DNA from: Parvularculaceae bacterium | GTDB lineage: Bacteria; Pseudomonadota; Alphaproteobacteria; Caulobacterales; Parvularculaceae | Length of the DNA stretch: 62,719 nucleotides | Assembly (NCBI GenBank): GCA_020446945.1 | Contig: JAGRDS010000024.1 | Span: forward strand, 1-62,719 | Direction: 5' to 3' | Shown here: positions 37,642-46,434 of the stretch, in pieces | Layout of the letters: every line of letters begins with the position of its first letter | How positions within the stretch are numbered: position 1 is the first letter of the stretch | Made by a program: the position numbers and the translations under genes | Notes under the pieces: model-generated | Told to the model about the DNA's origin: nothing | Database searches by the model: none | What the model saw: the letters and a program-made list of their open reading frames with translations, nothing else

Positions 37642-38448
37642 CTACGCGCCGGCGCCCTTGCGCATTGAAACGTTTTCCATCACCTGCCTCGCCCCGCGCA
37701 GGGTGCGGCGCAAATTGAGATAGGCGTCGCCCTTGCCCTTCAGGAAGGAACGCCAGAGCGGCCTGTCGCGAAAATAGTGCATATCGATCCGCGGCAAATC
37801 GTATTTCGGCGCCGTTCGGCGCGCCTTGTTCAGGTTCACGCCGAGAGACAGATCGTAATGCCGGGCGATCGCATCGCGCACTCGCGCATTGCTGTCGCCA
37901 TAAGGCGGGGCGAAAAAACTGACTTCGCATGACAGGCGATCTTCAAGCGTTTTTCGGCTCGCGACCAGCTCGTTTTCAAGCTCATCATCGCCGAGCGCCG
38001 TCAGCTTCTGGTGCGAACACGCATGCGACTGAAAATCGACGCCCTGGCGCGAAAGATCTTTTAGCGTCGCCCAGTCCATCAGCTTTCGCTGCGGTGCGCC
38101 CGGCGGCGCCCACGTCTCCACGCCGCCGACAAGTCCGGTCGGCGCGAACACGCAAGGCTTGAATCCGCACCGGTTCAAAATCGGGAACGCCGTTTCGGCG
38201 AAATCCGAAAACGCATCGTCGAACGTAATGACGATGGTCGGTTTTTCTATTTCATGGCGGCCGGCGAGCCAGTTTTTCACTTCCGCAAGGCCGACAACCT
38301 CGACGCCCAGCTCGGCGATCGATTCGATCTGCATCCTGAAAACATCCGGCGGAATATTCGTCGCGCCTTCGCCATCCGAAATGGAATGAAAGGTCAGGAT
38401 CGAAATCGCCTGGTCTGCCAAACGCGCCACTTCAGTCCTCGACGACAT
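37642..38448 (-). CDS. polysaccharide deacetylase family protein
   Basis: A 268-aa CE4/NodB-type enzyme that removes N- or O-acetyl groups. The catalytic and metal motifs are ITFDDAFSD (first Asp as base, second as metal ligand), SHACSH (metal histidines), and FAPPYGDSN. It has no signal peptide, so it either acts in the cytoplasm on precursors or leaves by another route. It overlaps the flavoprotein gene before it by 17 bases. It should alter the acetylation of the locus product. Confidence 0.88.
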   Translation of the reverse strand: MSSRTEVARLADQAISILTFHSISDGEGATNIPPDVFRMQIESIAELGVEVVGLAEVKNWLAGRHEIEKPTIVITFDDAFSDFAETAFPILNRCGFKPCVFAPTGLVGGVETWAPPGAPQRKLMDWATLKDLSRQGVDFQSHACSHQKLTALGDDELENELVASRKTLEDRLSCEVSFFAPPYGDSNARVRDAIARHYDLSLGVNLNKARRTAPKYDLPRIDMHYFRDRPLWRSFLKGKGDAYLNLRRTLRGARQVMENVSMRKGAGA

Positions 38449-39895
38449 GGGTCAGGAATTCGCGCCTGTAATCGGCCCATTTCTTCAGGTTGAACCCGCC
38501 CGGCTCAAGACAGTCCACCGCGCCGTAAGCCATCGCCAGCGCATGGTGCGTATTATCATGTGCGAACAGGCCCTGCCTGCCGAATGTCAGCAGTCCGTCG
38601 ATGCCCGACACCCATTTGTCGAGCGTATCGAAATGCGCTTCGTAATCGCGGTCATAGACGGGATAGGCGAATGGCAATCTTCTGGTGAACGCGCGGGTCA
38701 CTTTCGCGGACTGCGGCAGCCCGCATTCGCCCAGCCAGCGGTAAAGCGCCTCGCCGAGCGCCTCGTCGGACATGGCCCAGTATTGATCGCCGGGATCGCT
38801 CGGAAGTTCCGCGCACAAGATCGTGCGGCCATCCGGCTGCGTCGCCGCCGAATAGTTTTTCGGTTCGGACAGCCTCGATATCGGAATCGACAGCTCGGGG
38901 AAGTAGTGCGCGTCAAACTCAGTGTATTGATCGGTATCGAGGACGATATAGACAAGAATCATCCCGCGATAACGGATGGAAGCGGCGGCGCGGCGGACAT
39001 GTTCCGGCGCGCCCTCTCCCGCCGCCCTCGCCAATACGGTCAATGGCAATGTCGACCAGACGGCGTCGACCTGATGGGTTGCGACGCTCTCGCCGGACCG
39101 GGTTTTTATCGCCTTGATGCGCCCGTCGCTGATTTCAATACCTTCAACGCGCGAATTCAACGATAATGTCGCGCCGGCATTCGCCGCCGCTTCGCCGATT
39201 TTGTCGCAAATCGCGCCGAACCCGTTGCGCGGGTAATAGAATTTGCCCGTTTCCGGCGATTTCAATCCCGGCAGCGACGCAAAGATTTTCCGGATAAGTT
39301 TAGGCAGGCTGCTTCCCGAAACGCGCCGCTTCGCCAGCGTCGGCGCAAGCTCATCCGGATCGAGCCCCCACAATTTCTTCATATAGGGAAAATAAAACCA
39401 GTCGCACATCGACCGTCCGAGGCCGGACAACATGACCGAGCCGAAAGTCTCGACTTCGACGCGCGGCGCGCGCATTTTGGCGGTCGCTGCGTCAAAAAAC
39501 AGGGAGGCCGAAACGAGCGGCGGCATACGTGTCGCGAGATCGACCGGTTTCAGCGGGAAATGAATCCAGGATCCCTTCAGGCGAATTCGCCCATGGCGCG
39601 GCCTTAACAGCAAATCATCGCCCAACAGCGATTTGATATCCGCCAGAATCTCGGGATCGGACGCCGGATGAAGCCGATGGCTGCCGAAATCGCAACGAAC
39701 GCCGTCGGCGTCGAAACTGCCCGCATTACCGCCGAGGCGCTCGCCCGCTTCAAACAATTCAACTTGCGCCTTCGAATGTTTGGCGAGTTTCCACGCCGCG
39801 CCGAGCCCTGCGGGTCCGCCGCCAAGGACCGCGATTTTCGGCAAGGCGCGACTGTTCGCGTCCTGACTTTCCGAATGTCTGCGGGCGTCATCCAT
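38432..39895 (-). CDS. FAD-dependent oxidoreductase (COG1232-type)
   Basis: A 487-aa flavoprotein with the FAD motif LGGGPAGLGAAWKLAKH, then FEAGERLGGNAGS and DFGSHRLHP, and a C-terminal GLFAHDNTHHALAMAYGA. It is a relative of the second half of the UDP-xylose-synthase fusion, with the same order of motifs. Such proteins recur in polysaccharide loci, but their substrate is not known. GGAAG precedes the ATG. It overlaps its operon neighbours by 8 and 17 bases, so all three are co-translated. Confidence 0.86.
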   Translation of the reverse strand: MDDARRHSESQDANSRALPKIAVLGGGPAGLGAAWKLAKHSKAQVELFEAGERLGGNAGSFDADGVRCDFGSHRLHPASDPEILADIKSLLGDDLLLRPRHGRIRLKGSWIHFPLKPVDLATRMPPLVSASLFFDAATAKMRAPRVEVETFGSVMLSGLGRSMCDWFYFPYMKKLWGLDPDELAPTLAKRRVSGSSLPKLIRKIFASLPGLKSPETGKFYYPRNGFGAICDKIGEAAANAGATLSLNSRVEGIEISDGRIKAIKTRSGESVATHQVDAVWSTLPLTVLARAAGEGAPEHVRRAAASIRYRGMILVYIVLDTDQYTEFDAHYFPELSIPISRLSEPKNYSAATQPDGRTILCAELPSDPGDQYWAMSDEALGEALYRWLGECGLPQSAKVTRAFTRRLPFAYPVYDRDYEAHFDTLDKWVSGIDGLLTFGRQGLFAHDNTHHALAMAYGAVDCLEPGGFNLKKWADYRREFLTHVVED

Positions 39896-40868
39896 GATTT
39901 GCTTCCGCGCCCCTTTTCAATTCGCGTAATCCGAACGCCTGCGCAATTGCGCCTGCAATCCCGCCCGCATAGAGAACCGACTGCCAGATCAGGGATGCCG
40001 CAATCACGCTCGATGCGTCATACCCCATAGGCGCCGTCAACCCTGCAATGCTCACTTCGCGCACGCCGAGGCCGCCGAAACTGATCGGAAGCGTAGCGAT
40101 CAGTTTCGCAAGCGGCCAGGCGAATATCCAGACGGCGAGCGGCGTCCCGGCGCCGATATCATGCGCGATCAAGCCATTCATCGCGGCGAAAGAAAGCTGG
40201 ATCGCCAACGACAACGCAATGCAGATACATAGCGCGCCCTTCCTGCCTGCGATCTCGTCCAGCGCCTGTGCGATATCGCGCACGATCGCGCCGATCTTTC
40301 CGCCGGGCGCTTTGGACCTCAGCAGCATTGCAATGGGGCGAAGCGAGAAAACCGTTGCGACGCCGGCTGTTGCGACGCCGGCGCCGGCCAGCATCAACCC
40401 GTTCGGATCGACGCCGGCGCGCGCGCCCAGCAAGGCCGCGCCCAACGCCGCGATTACCAGGAGTACGCATGTGTCGATAAGCCGGTCGGCGAGAGACCCG
40501 AGCGCCAGAGCGGTTTTGCGATCCGACCCTTTCATTACGAGCCCGGCGCGTACGACATCGCCGCCTGCAACGCCCGGCAGCGCGATATTCGCCGCAAGCC
40601 CGGCGAAATGCGCCTGAAGCGCACGCAGGTAAGGCGTATCGCCGCCGATCAATAACCGCCATTTGGCCGCCGCTGCGCTATGCCCGAGCAGGAAACCGGC
40701 GAACACGCCAATCCAGACGAGCGGAGAAATTTTCGATATGCGCGCCAGGAGGTCTCCCGCATTCACGAATCTGAACAGGACGAAAAGAATCGCGACCGAC
40801 AAGCCGATTCGAAAAAGGCGGGTCGTCCAACCTTTGCTCGTCGCGGCCGTTTCAGATTGCGCGCTCAT
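39888..40868 (-). CDS. LPG-synthase-type/YbhN-like integral membrane protein
   Basis: A 326-aa protein with about eight membrane helices of the lysylphosphatidylglycerol synthase TM family. Markers are FAGLAANIALPGVAGGDVVRA, LADRLIDTC and PISFGGLGVREVS. Family members without the catalytic domain are thought to flip lipids. Beside a DPM1-like GT2, a role in moving a polyprenyl-phosphate sugar across the membrane is a reasonable guess. Starts one base after the GT2 stop. Confidence 0.83.
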   Translation of the reverse strand: MSAQSETAATSKGWTTRLFRIGLSVAILFVLFRFVNAGDLLARISKISPLVWIGVFAGFLLGHSAAAAKWRLLIGGDTPYLRALQAHFAGLAANIALPGVAGGDVVRAGLVMKGSDRKTALALGSLADRLIDTCVLLVIAALGAALLGARAGVDPNGLMLAGAGVATAGVATVFSLRPIAMLLRSKAPGGKIGAIVRDIAQALDEIAGRKGALCICIALSLAIQLSFAAMNGLIAHDIGAGTPLAVWIFAWPLAKLIATLPISFGGLGVREVSIAGLTAPMGYDASSVIAASLIWQSVLYAGGIAGAIAQAFGLRELKRGAEANHG

Positions 40869-40869
40869 T

Positions 40870-41793
40870 TCACTCGCCGTTAAGCGACGGTCTCAGATGC
40901 AGGCGCGATATCATGTCGGCGATGAGCCCGAGCGACCAGACGACGAGCGCGGCCAGAATTCCAAAAATCGCCGATTCGGACAGGTTCATTTTTGAAATGT
41001 CGTAAATCGCCTTGCCCGCTCCCAATACGAACAAAACCCCGCCCAGCGGCATGAACACGCGCAAGGGCTGGAAAAACACGATTATTCGCAGAACGAGGAG
41101 AATGAAGGTGAAAAACGCGGTTGGCCTCATCGACGACTGGCCCACGCGCTTGTTGTATTCAATCGGCGTATAAATAACGCGAAGATTGGAGCAGATCATG
41201 CTCAACGTAATCGTCGTCGTGAATGAAAAGCCGTCAGGCAACAATTGCACGAACCGTTCGAGCGAGGAACGTTTGAATACGCGCAGGCCGGAATTGAGGT
41301 CGGGAATTTTGCGCCGCGCCAGCATGTTCGCCAGCGTATTCAGCACCCATTTCGGCGGGCGCCGGATCAACGGAACATTTTTCATCGCCGCGCCGCGATC
41401 GCCGACAACCATGTCCGCCGATGCGCAAAGCTCAAGCATCTCGGGAAGCTTCTCAGCCGGATAGGTGCCGTCCGCGTCAATAATGGCGACGAATTTGGAG
41501 CTTGAATTGGCGATCCCGGTTTTCAGCGCAAAGCCGTAGCCGGAATTTCGGTCAAGCTTGATCACGCGCGCGCCGGCGGCCTCGGCGGCGTCGCCCGTTC
41601 CATCGGACGAGCCGTCGTCAACGACAAGAATCTCGCCGTCTATGCCCGCTTTGTCGAGCATCTGCTTGAGCGCCGACATGGTCTGGCTGATCGCCTGCGC
41701 CTCATTATAGGCCGGCACGACGATCGTCAGTTGTCTAACCATGGAAACAGTTCCCGCAATTTCCGTCGTTTCTCGAGTTACAGGCTTGTTCAT
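40870..41793 (-). CDS. glycosyltransferase family 2, dolichol-phosphate-mannose-synthase-like
   Basis: A 307-aa GT-A enzyme. It has VVPAYNEAQAISQTM, VVDDGSSDGTGDAA, IDADGTYPAEKLPEML with the DxD, and PDLNSGLRVFKR, which together mark the DPM1/GtrB group that loads a sugar onto polyprenyl phosphate. Two C-terminal hydrophobic segments anchor it. A second ATG 17 codons in is possible. It is the first gene of the six-gene minus-strand operon. Confidence 0.87.
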   Translation of the reverse strand: MNKPVTRETTEIAGTVSMVRQLTIVVPAYNEAQAISQTMSALKQMLDKAGIDGEILVVDDGSSDGTGDAAEAAGARVIKLDRNSGYGFALKTGIANSSSKFVAIIDADGTYPAEKLPEMLELCASADMVVGDRGAAMKNVPLIRRPPKWVLNTLANMLARRKIPDLNSGLRVFKRSSLERFVQLLPDGFSFTTTITLSMICSNLRVIYTPIEYNKRVGQSSMRPTAFFTFILLVLRIIVFFQPLRVFMPLGGVLFVLGAGKAIYDISKMNLSESAIFGILAALVVWSLGLIADMISRLHLRPSLNGE

Positions 41794-42295
41794 CCAATTC
41801 GCTCTTCAAGGTCAATGACGCGATCTGGAAAGCAAGCATTGCGCCAAAAACCCGGCTCGGTTTTCCGATTAATAGTTAACGGAGCGCGCAGTTGCGCCAG
41901 CCTTCCATCGCCAGTTGCCGGCCCCCGGCGGACCGCGCAACGATCACGATCGATATGGCGGACCGTCGGCGAACGATCGCGCCCTCCCCAATTTCCAAAC
42001 GACGCGGCGGACGGCCGGGTTCCTGCTCTAGATTCTCAAAATCATATCGTAATTTCAATCGGTTAGCCAATCCCTGCGCCTGTCGGCGCTGGCGGGAATG
42101 CGCGCCTTTCAGCGCAGGGATATCCGCGCCCGGATTTTTTAAACGCCCGCGGCCGCGCACCGCGCCATAAGCCGAACTTTTCCCATCGGGTCGAAATTCG
42201 GCGTTAAACCGGCCATAGACCGTCGCCGCGGGAACGGTTTTTGAAACAACGAACTTGCGCCGATGGTCGGCGATCCGCCCGGAGGAGAAAAACAG
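41794..42295. other. gene-free divergent promoter region
   Basis: These 502 bp separate the head of the minus-strand operon from the sulfotransferase gene. A long antisense frame crosses the area, but it has no ribosome site or domain. TTAATAGTTAAC near 41870 is an AT-rich palindrome-like site just upstream of the operon and may be a regulator site. Nothing else stands out. Confidence 0.45.
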
Positions 42296-43198
42296 ATGAT
42301 GCGCAACGCTCCGACATTCATTGTTTTCGGCGCCTCGCGGTCGGGCACGACCGGCCTTTACACCTACCTGAAACAGCATCCCGAAATTTTCATGAGCCCC
42401 GCCAAAGAGACGAATTTTTTCGCCTATGAAGGGCGAACGCCCGATTGCGCAGGGCCGGGCGCCGAATACGTCAATAATTCGATCACCCGTCTTGAAGACT
42501 ACGAAGCGCTTTTCGGTGAAGCCGGAAGCGAAAAAGCGCGCGGCGAAGCCTCTCCGCTTTATCTTTACGTGCCGGGAACCGCACAGCGCATTCGGGCGAA
42601 ACTTCCTGACGTCAAACTGATCGCGATATTGCGCAATCCGATCGATCAGGCTTTTTCGCATTTTCTGTATGCGCGCCGCCAGATGCTGGAGCCGCTTGAG
42701 GATTTCAACGCCGCCCTCGATGCGGAGCAGTCCCGCGTCGAAGCCGGATGGCAGCCGATGTTTCATTACGCCCGCTTTCCCCGCTACGCCGAACAGCTTT
42801 CAGCCTATTTCGACGCTTTTCCGCGCGAGCAGCTGCAAATCCATCTTTATGAAGATTTTGAGGAGAGGCCGCTCGAAGTGCTGAAGGAGATATTCGCTTT
42901 TATCGGCGTTGACGATCAGTTTTCTCCCGATATCGAATACCGGCCGAACGCCGGCGGCGTGCCGCGAAACAAGGCGTTTCAAGACCTGATCATGAAACCG
43001 ACGCCGGCGTCGAAACTGTTCAGCATTATTCCAGCCGATATTCGCCGGCGCGTTCGCGATGCGATTTCGGGCTGGAACATGACGAAAGAAACCTGCCCTG
43101 CGGCCGCGCGCAGGCGTCTCAAGGCGGCGCTTGGCGACGAGATCAACGCATTAGGCCCGATGATCGGCCGCGACGTCACCCACTGGCTGCGCGATTAA
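42296..43198 (+). CDS. PAPS-dependent sulfotransferase
   Basis: A 300-aa enzyme that moves sulfate from PAPS to a carbohydrate. The 5'-phosphosulfate loop is VFGASRSGTTGLYTYL and the 3'-phosphate site is ILRNPIDQAFSHFLYARR, both in the expected places. It resembles the heparan/chondroitin-type and Stf0-like bacterial enzymes. GGAGGAG lies seven bases before the ATG, and a second ATG follows directly. It predicts that the glycan is sulfated. Confidence 0.9.
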   Translation: MMRNAPTFIVFGASRSGTTGLYTYLKQHPEIFMSPAKETNFFAYEGRTPDCAGPGAEYVNNSITRLEDYEALFGEAGSEKARGEASPLYLYVPGTAQRIRAKLPDVKLIAILRNPIDQAFSHFLYARRQMLEPLEDFNAALDAEQSRVEAGWQPMFHYARFPRYAEQLSAYFDAFPREQLQIHLYEDFEERPLEVLKEIFAFIGVDDQFSPDIEYRPNAGGVPRNKAFQDLIMKPTPASKLFSIIPADIRRRVRDAISGWNMTKETCPAAARRRLKAALGDEINALGPMIGRDVTHWLRD

Positions 43199-43226
43199 AG
43201 CGCGCGCTCTGAACGAGCAGGCGCGC

Positions 43227-44264
43227 CTAGCGAAGCGGCGGCAAGTCGATCGTGCGCCCGCTTGCGGTGCTTTCACGCACCGCCGCAGCGACTTCAAGGC
43301 TGCGAAGTCCGGCCCGGCCGTCGGCGAGCGCGACGCCCGCTTTTCCCTCGACCATCGCAATAAAATCGCGCACTTCCTCTTCGAAAGTGATCAGCGCCGT
43401 GCTGGTCCAGGATTTCAGTTTCTCGCGCAGCATGATCTCAGGATAGCGTTTGACTGTGCGCCTGGCGGCGCCCGTCGGCGAATCCTTTTCGATCAATAGG
43501 TTTTTCATCGGCGCGTAAGAGCCGCGCACCATGCCGCGCTCGCCATAGACCTCAACGGCGATGCCATAACCGTCCCACTCCGTCCACGTCGCATGATAGG
43601 TCGCGGCGACGCCGTCAGGATTGACGAAAATCGCCATCGCGTTGTCTTCCGAGCCGGGAAGCTTGTAGACGTTTTCGCTCATCACGCCGCTGACGCGCGT
43701 AATTTCGCCGAGAAAGTAGCGGGCGAGATCGGACAGGTGAATTCCGATGTCCATCATCGCGCCGCCGCCTGAATGGGGCATCTTGTATTGCCAGTCGGCG
43801 CTGAAATTATGCAGCCCGTCATGCCCCCCGAACAGACGGACATGATCGACGCGCCCGATCTTTCCGGCGTCGACCGCCTCACGCACGAATTTGACGAACG
43901 GGTAATAACGGAAATTGAATCCGACCGCGAGAACGCGGTCATGCTTGCGCGCGGCCTCGACCATGCGCCGCCCCGCCTCGACCGTACTCGCCATCGGCTT
44001 TTCACACAGGACATGAAGTCCGCGTTCGAACGCGCCGACGCTTGCTTCTTCATGCAGGTGCGGCGGCGTCGAAATGATGACCGCATCCATCGGCGCAGCG
44101 AGAAACGCTTCGAGATTGTCGAAGACCGGCGCGCCGGCGGCCACGCGCGCGGCTGCGTCCTTGTTGACGTCGAACACCGCGACCAGCTCGGCGTTTGACT
44201 GGGCCTTGAGCGCCGTCGCACGCAATGCGCCGATCTTGCCGGCTCCCACCAATCCGAATCTCAT
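43227..44264 (-). CDS. Gfo/Idh/MocA family oxidoreductase
   Basis: A 345-aa NAD(P)-dependent sugar dehydrogenase. It has the Rossmann motif GLVGAGKIGALRA, then the catalytic lysine in LCEKPMASTVE, and GGGAMMDIGIHLSDLARYFLGE with the conserved aspartate and histidine. Members oxidise or reduce ring hydroxyls, including the 3-position of UDP-N-acetyl-uronic acids (WbpB). With a TviB/WbpA-like enzyme in the locus, such a role is possible but not shown. AGGA before this ATG makes the shorter start the better one. Confidence 0.88.
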   Translation of the reverse strand: MRFGLVGAGKIGALRATALKAQSNAELVAVFDVNKDAAARVAAGAPVFDNLEAFLAAPMDAVIISTPPHLHEEASVGAFERGLHVLCEKPMASTVEAGRRMVEAARKHDRVLAVGFNFRYYPFVKFVREAVDAGKIGRVDHVRLFGGHDGLHNFSADWQYKMPHSGGGAMMDIGIHLSDLARYFLGEITRVSGVMSENVYKLPGSEDNAMAIFVNPDGVAATYHATWTEWDGYGIAVEVYGERGMVRGSYAPMKNLLIEKDSPTGAARRTVKRYPEIMLREKLKSWTSTALITFEEEVRDFIAMVEGKAGVALADGRAGLRSLEVAAAVRESTASGRTIDLPPLR

Positions 44265-44401
44265 TTTGAATTTCCTGTCAGCGAGGCTTTTGTTTGTCCC
44301 CGATTCGGACAAAATGATTAAGAAAACAAGTAATCGCCGCGCAAAGGCCCGCGCGCGGAGGGTTTTCGGCGCAACCCTTGCTTGGGGCGGGCGCCCCTTA
44401 T

Positions 44402-45307
44402 ATGCGAGAAACCGTGAGCGCTCCCGAGATTTCCGTCATCGTCCCATTCGTAAACAGCCTCGACGACGTTCGCGGCGCACTCTCCGCGCTTGCGGGCCAG
44501 AAAGATGCGAGCGTCGAGGCCATCGTGGTCGAGCGCATCGGCGCCGAGGCGCGCGCGATCCTCGCGAAGGAGTTTCCAGCTGCGATTATCATCGCGTCAC
44601 CGTCCAGCGCCACCATACCGGAAATGCGCGAGACCGGTTTCGCCCGGGCGAGCGCCCCGATAATCGCGGTCATAGAGGATCACGTCATCGTTCCGGACGA
44701 CTGGGCGAAACGCATGAAGGACGCGATCGCCGCCGGCGCCGACGTCGTCGGCGGCCCGATCGAGAACGCCGCCGTCGAAACGCAGGTCGACTGGGCGGCT
44801 TTTCTTTGCGAGTACAGCGCGACGCTCCCTCCGCTGCCGGGCGGGGAAAGCGATTGGCTTCCCGGCAACAATGTCGCCTATCGAACCGATGTGTTGAGGC
44901 GGTATCAATCGGTCATCGCCGAAGGAAAATGGGAAAACCGTCTGCATGACGCGATGCGCGCCGACGGGGTGAAGCTGACCCTTCTGCCCGATCTGATCGT
45001 CGATCATAAAATGCATTACACTTTCGGCCTGTACATGTCGCAGCGCTATCTCTACGCCCGCTCATACGCCGGCGCGCGCGTCAGGGAAAAAGCGACGCCG
45101 GTGCGCATCGCCTATGGTTTCGCGGCCTTTATCCTGCCGGCGCTTATGTATGTGCGCACGGTGCGGCGCATCGTCAAAAAGGGGCGCCATCTGAACCGGC
45201 TTTGGCCGTCGCTGCCGATGCTGGCCGCGTTTACCTGCTCCTGGGGCGCAGGCGAGATTGTCGGCTACTGGTTCGGCGCCGGCGATTCGCTCAGCAAGGT
45301 GCGCTAG
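44402..45307 (+). CDS. glycosyltransferase family 2 (copy A of a facing pair)
   Basis: A 301-aa GT-A protein. It begins EISVIVPFVNSLDDVRGAL, and where DxD is expected it has VIEDHVIVPDDWA. It then has GGPIENA, PGNNVAYRTDVL and RYLYARSYAGARVRE, with two hydrophobic segments near the C-terminus. It is a clear paralogue of the facing gene, with which it shares the palindromic stop CTAG. The ATG has only a weak ribosome site; a GTG four codons later is an alternative. Confidence 0.82.
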   Translation: MRETVSAPEISVIVPFVNSLDDVRGALSALAGQKDASVEAIVVERIGAEARAILAKEFPAAIIIASPSSATIPEMRETGFARASAPIIAVIEDHVIVPDDWAKRMKDAIAAGADVVGGPIENAAVETQVDWAAFLCEYSATLPPLPGGESDWLPGNNVAYRTDVLRRYQSVIAEGKWENRLHDAMRADGVKLTLLPDLIVDHKMHYTFGLYMSQRYLYARSYAGARVREKATPVRIAYGFAAFILPALMYVRTVRRIVKKGRHLNRLWPSLPMLAAFTCSWGAGEIVGYWFGAGDSLSKVR

Positions 45308-46236
45308 CCGGATTTCCCGCCTGCATCGAGATAACCGCGCAACTCGCCGAGCGCCCAGAAAGTCACCAGGAAAAGCGTAATCGGCGTCGCAGCGAGGAAG
45401 GCGCCGATATGCCGCTTCACCCGCAATTGCTTGCCGAAATGGCGCAAATATAAAAGCGGCGGCAAGAGCGGCGTCATCGCCATCCATTTGATCCGCGCCG
45501 GGAACGGCGCCGAGCGGGCGCGTTGTTCGCCGTAAACGCGGCCCCAGTTGAAACGTTCGCCCGCCATGGCGCGCAAGCCGATCGGCCCGCGCGACTGAAC
45601 GGTGCGCGGCGCAGGATCGAGGCGAAGCGCAAAACCCCTGTCGCGCAGGGCCCAGTTAACTGCGGCCTCCTGATATTTATACGCCCAGACCGAACTGACT
45701 TCCCAAAGCGCTTCGCGCTTGTAACAGATGTTCGTGTCGGTGACGTATTCGGGATGGATATTGTCGAACGGCGCCTGATAGCGGCTGAAATCGACGAAAA
45801 ATATCGCCCAGCGCTTCAGATCGCTCGGCCTGTTCTCTACCGCGCCGCCGATCACGGCGTCGGCGTGGCGCGCGTGCGCATCGACCATGGCGCGCGCCCA
45901 GTCGGCGCGCGGGGCGCCGCGATCTTCTATCATCGCGACAAGGGGCGCTGCGGCGATTTTCAGTCCGCCGGTCCGCCGCCTGTCATAAAGCTCGTGCTTT
46001 TCAAATTCATTGCGCGGCGCGCTTTCGGCCAGCCGTCCGAGATCCAGGAACCTGAAATCCGGAAAGCGCGAGGCGAGAGTTCCAACGTCGCGCATCGTGT
46101 CGTCATAGGGAATAACGACTTCAAGACGGGGCGCGCGCTCCTGGGAGGAGAGCGCATCTAGGCAGCGTCGCAGCGCCTCACCCCCGTCGACAACCGTTAC
46201 GACGACCGAAATTTCGGGATCGACCGCATCCGTCAT
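45304..46236 (-). CDS. glycosyltransferase family 2 (copy B of a facing pair)
   Basis: A 310-aa GT-A protein paralogous to copy A. It has EISVVVTVVDGGEALRRCL, MIEDRGAPRADWARAM in place of DxD, then GGAVENRPSD, TDTNICYKREALWEV and RFNWGRVYGEQRAR, and C-terminal membrane segments with the same final GEL/GEI-x-GY pattern as copy A. Upstream ATGs exist, but GGAGGAG nine bases before this one decides the start. Confidence 0.83.
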   Translation of the reverse strand: MTDAVDPEISVVVTVVDGGEALRRCLDALSSQERAPRLEVVIPYDDTMRDVGTLASRFPDFRFLDLGRLAESAPRNEFEKHELYDRRRTGGLKIAAAPLVAMIEDRGAPRADWARAMVDAHARHADAVIGGAVENRPSDLKRWAIFFVDFSRYQAPFDNIHPEYVTDTNICYKREALWEVSSVWAYKYQEAAVNWALRDRGFALRLDPAPRTVQSRGPIGLRAMAGERFNWGRVYGEQRARSAPFPARIKWMAMTPLLPPLLYLRHFGKQLRVKRHIGAFLAATPITLFLVTFWALGELRGYLDAGGKSG

Positions 46237-46434
46237 TATCCAGTTCTCCTCCATGGGCGCGTCGCCGAAAAATTTCAGGCGCGGCGCCTTTTTCGCATGC
46301 GCTTCGTGCAGGATGGGCGCGTCAAGCAAGATAGGCGCCCGCCCGCGCCTGCGAAAACAGGTTAACGCCCTCGCCTTGGGCTTATCGGCGAATTCGTATA
46401 TTCACCGCAACGCCGGATCGTCCGGGGAGGAACT

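Noticed and set aside
41876..42766. 296-codon minus-strand frame covering the gap before the sulfotransferase
   Set aside because: Half of it is antisense to the sulfotransferase and the rest shows no domain or start signal.
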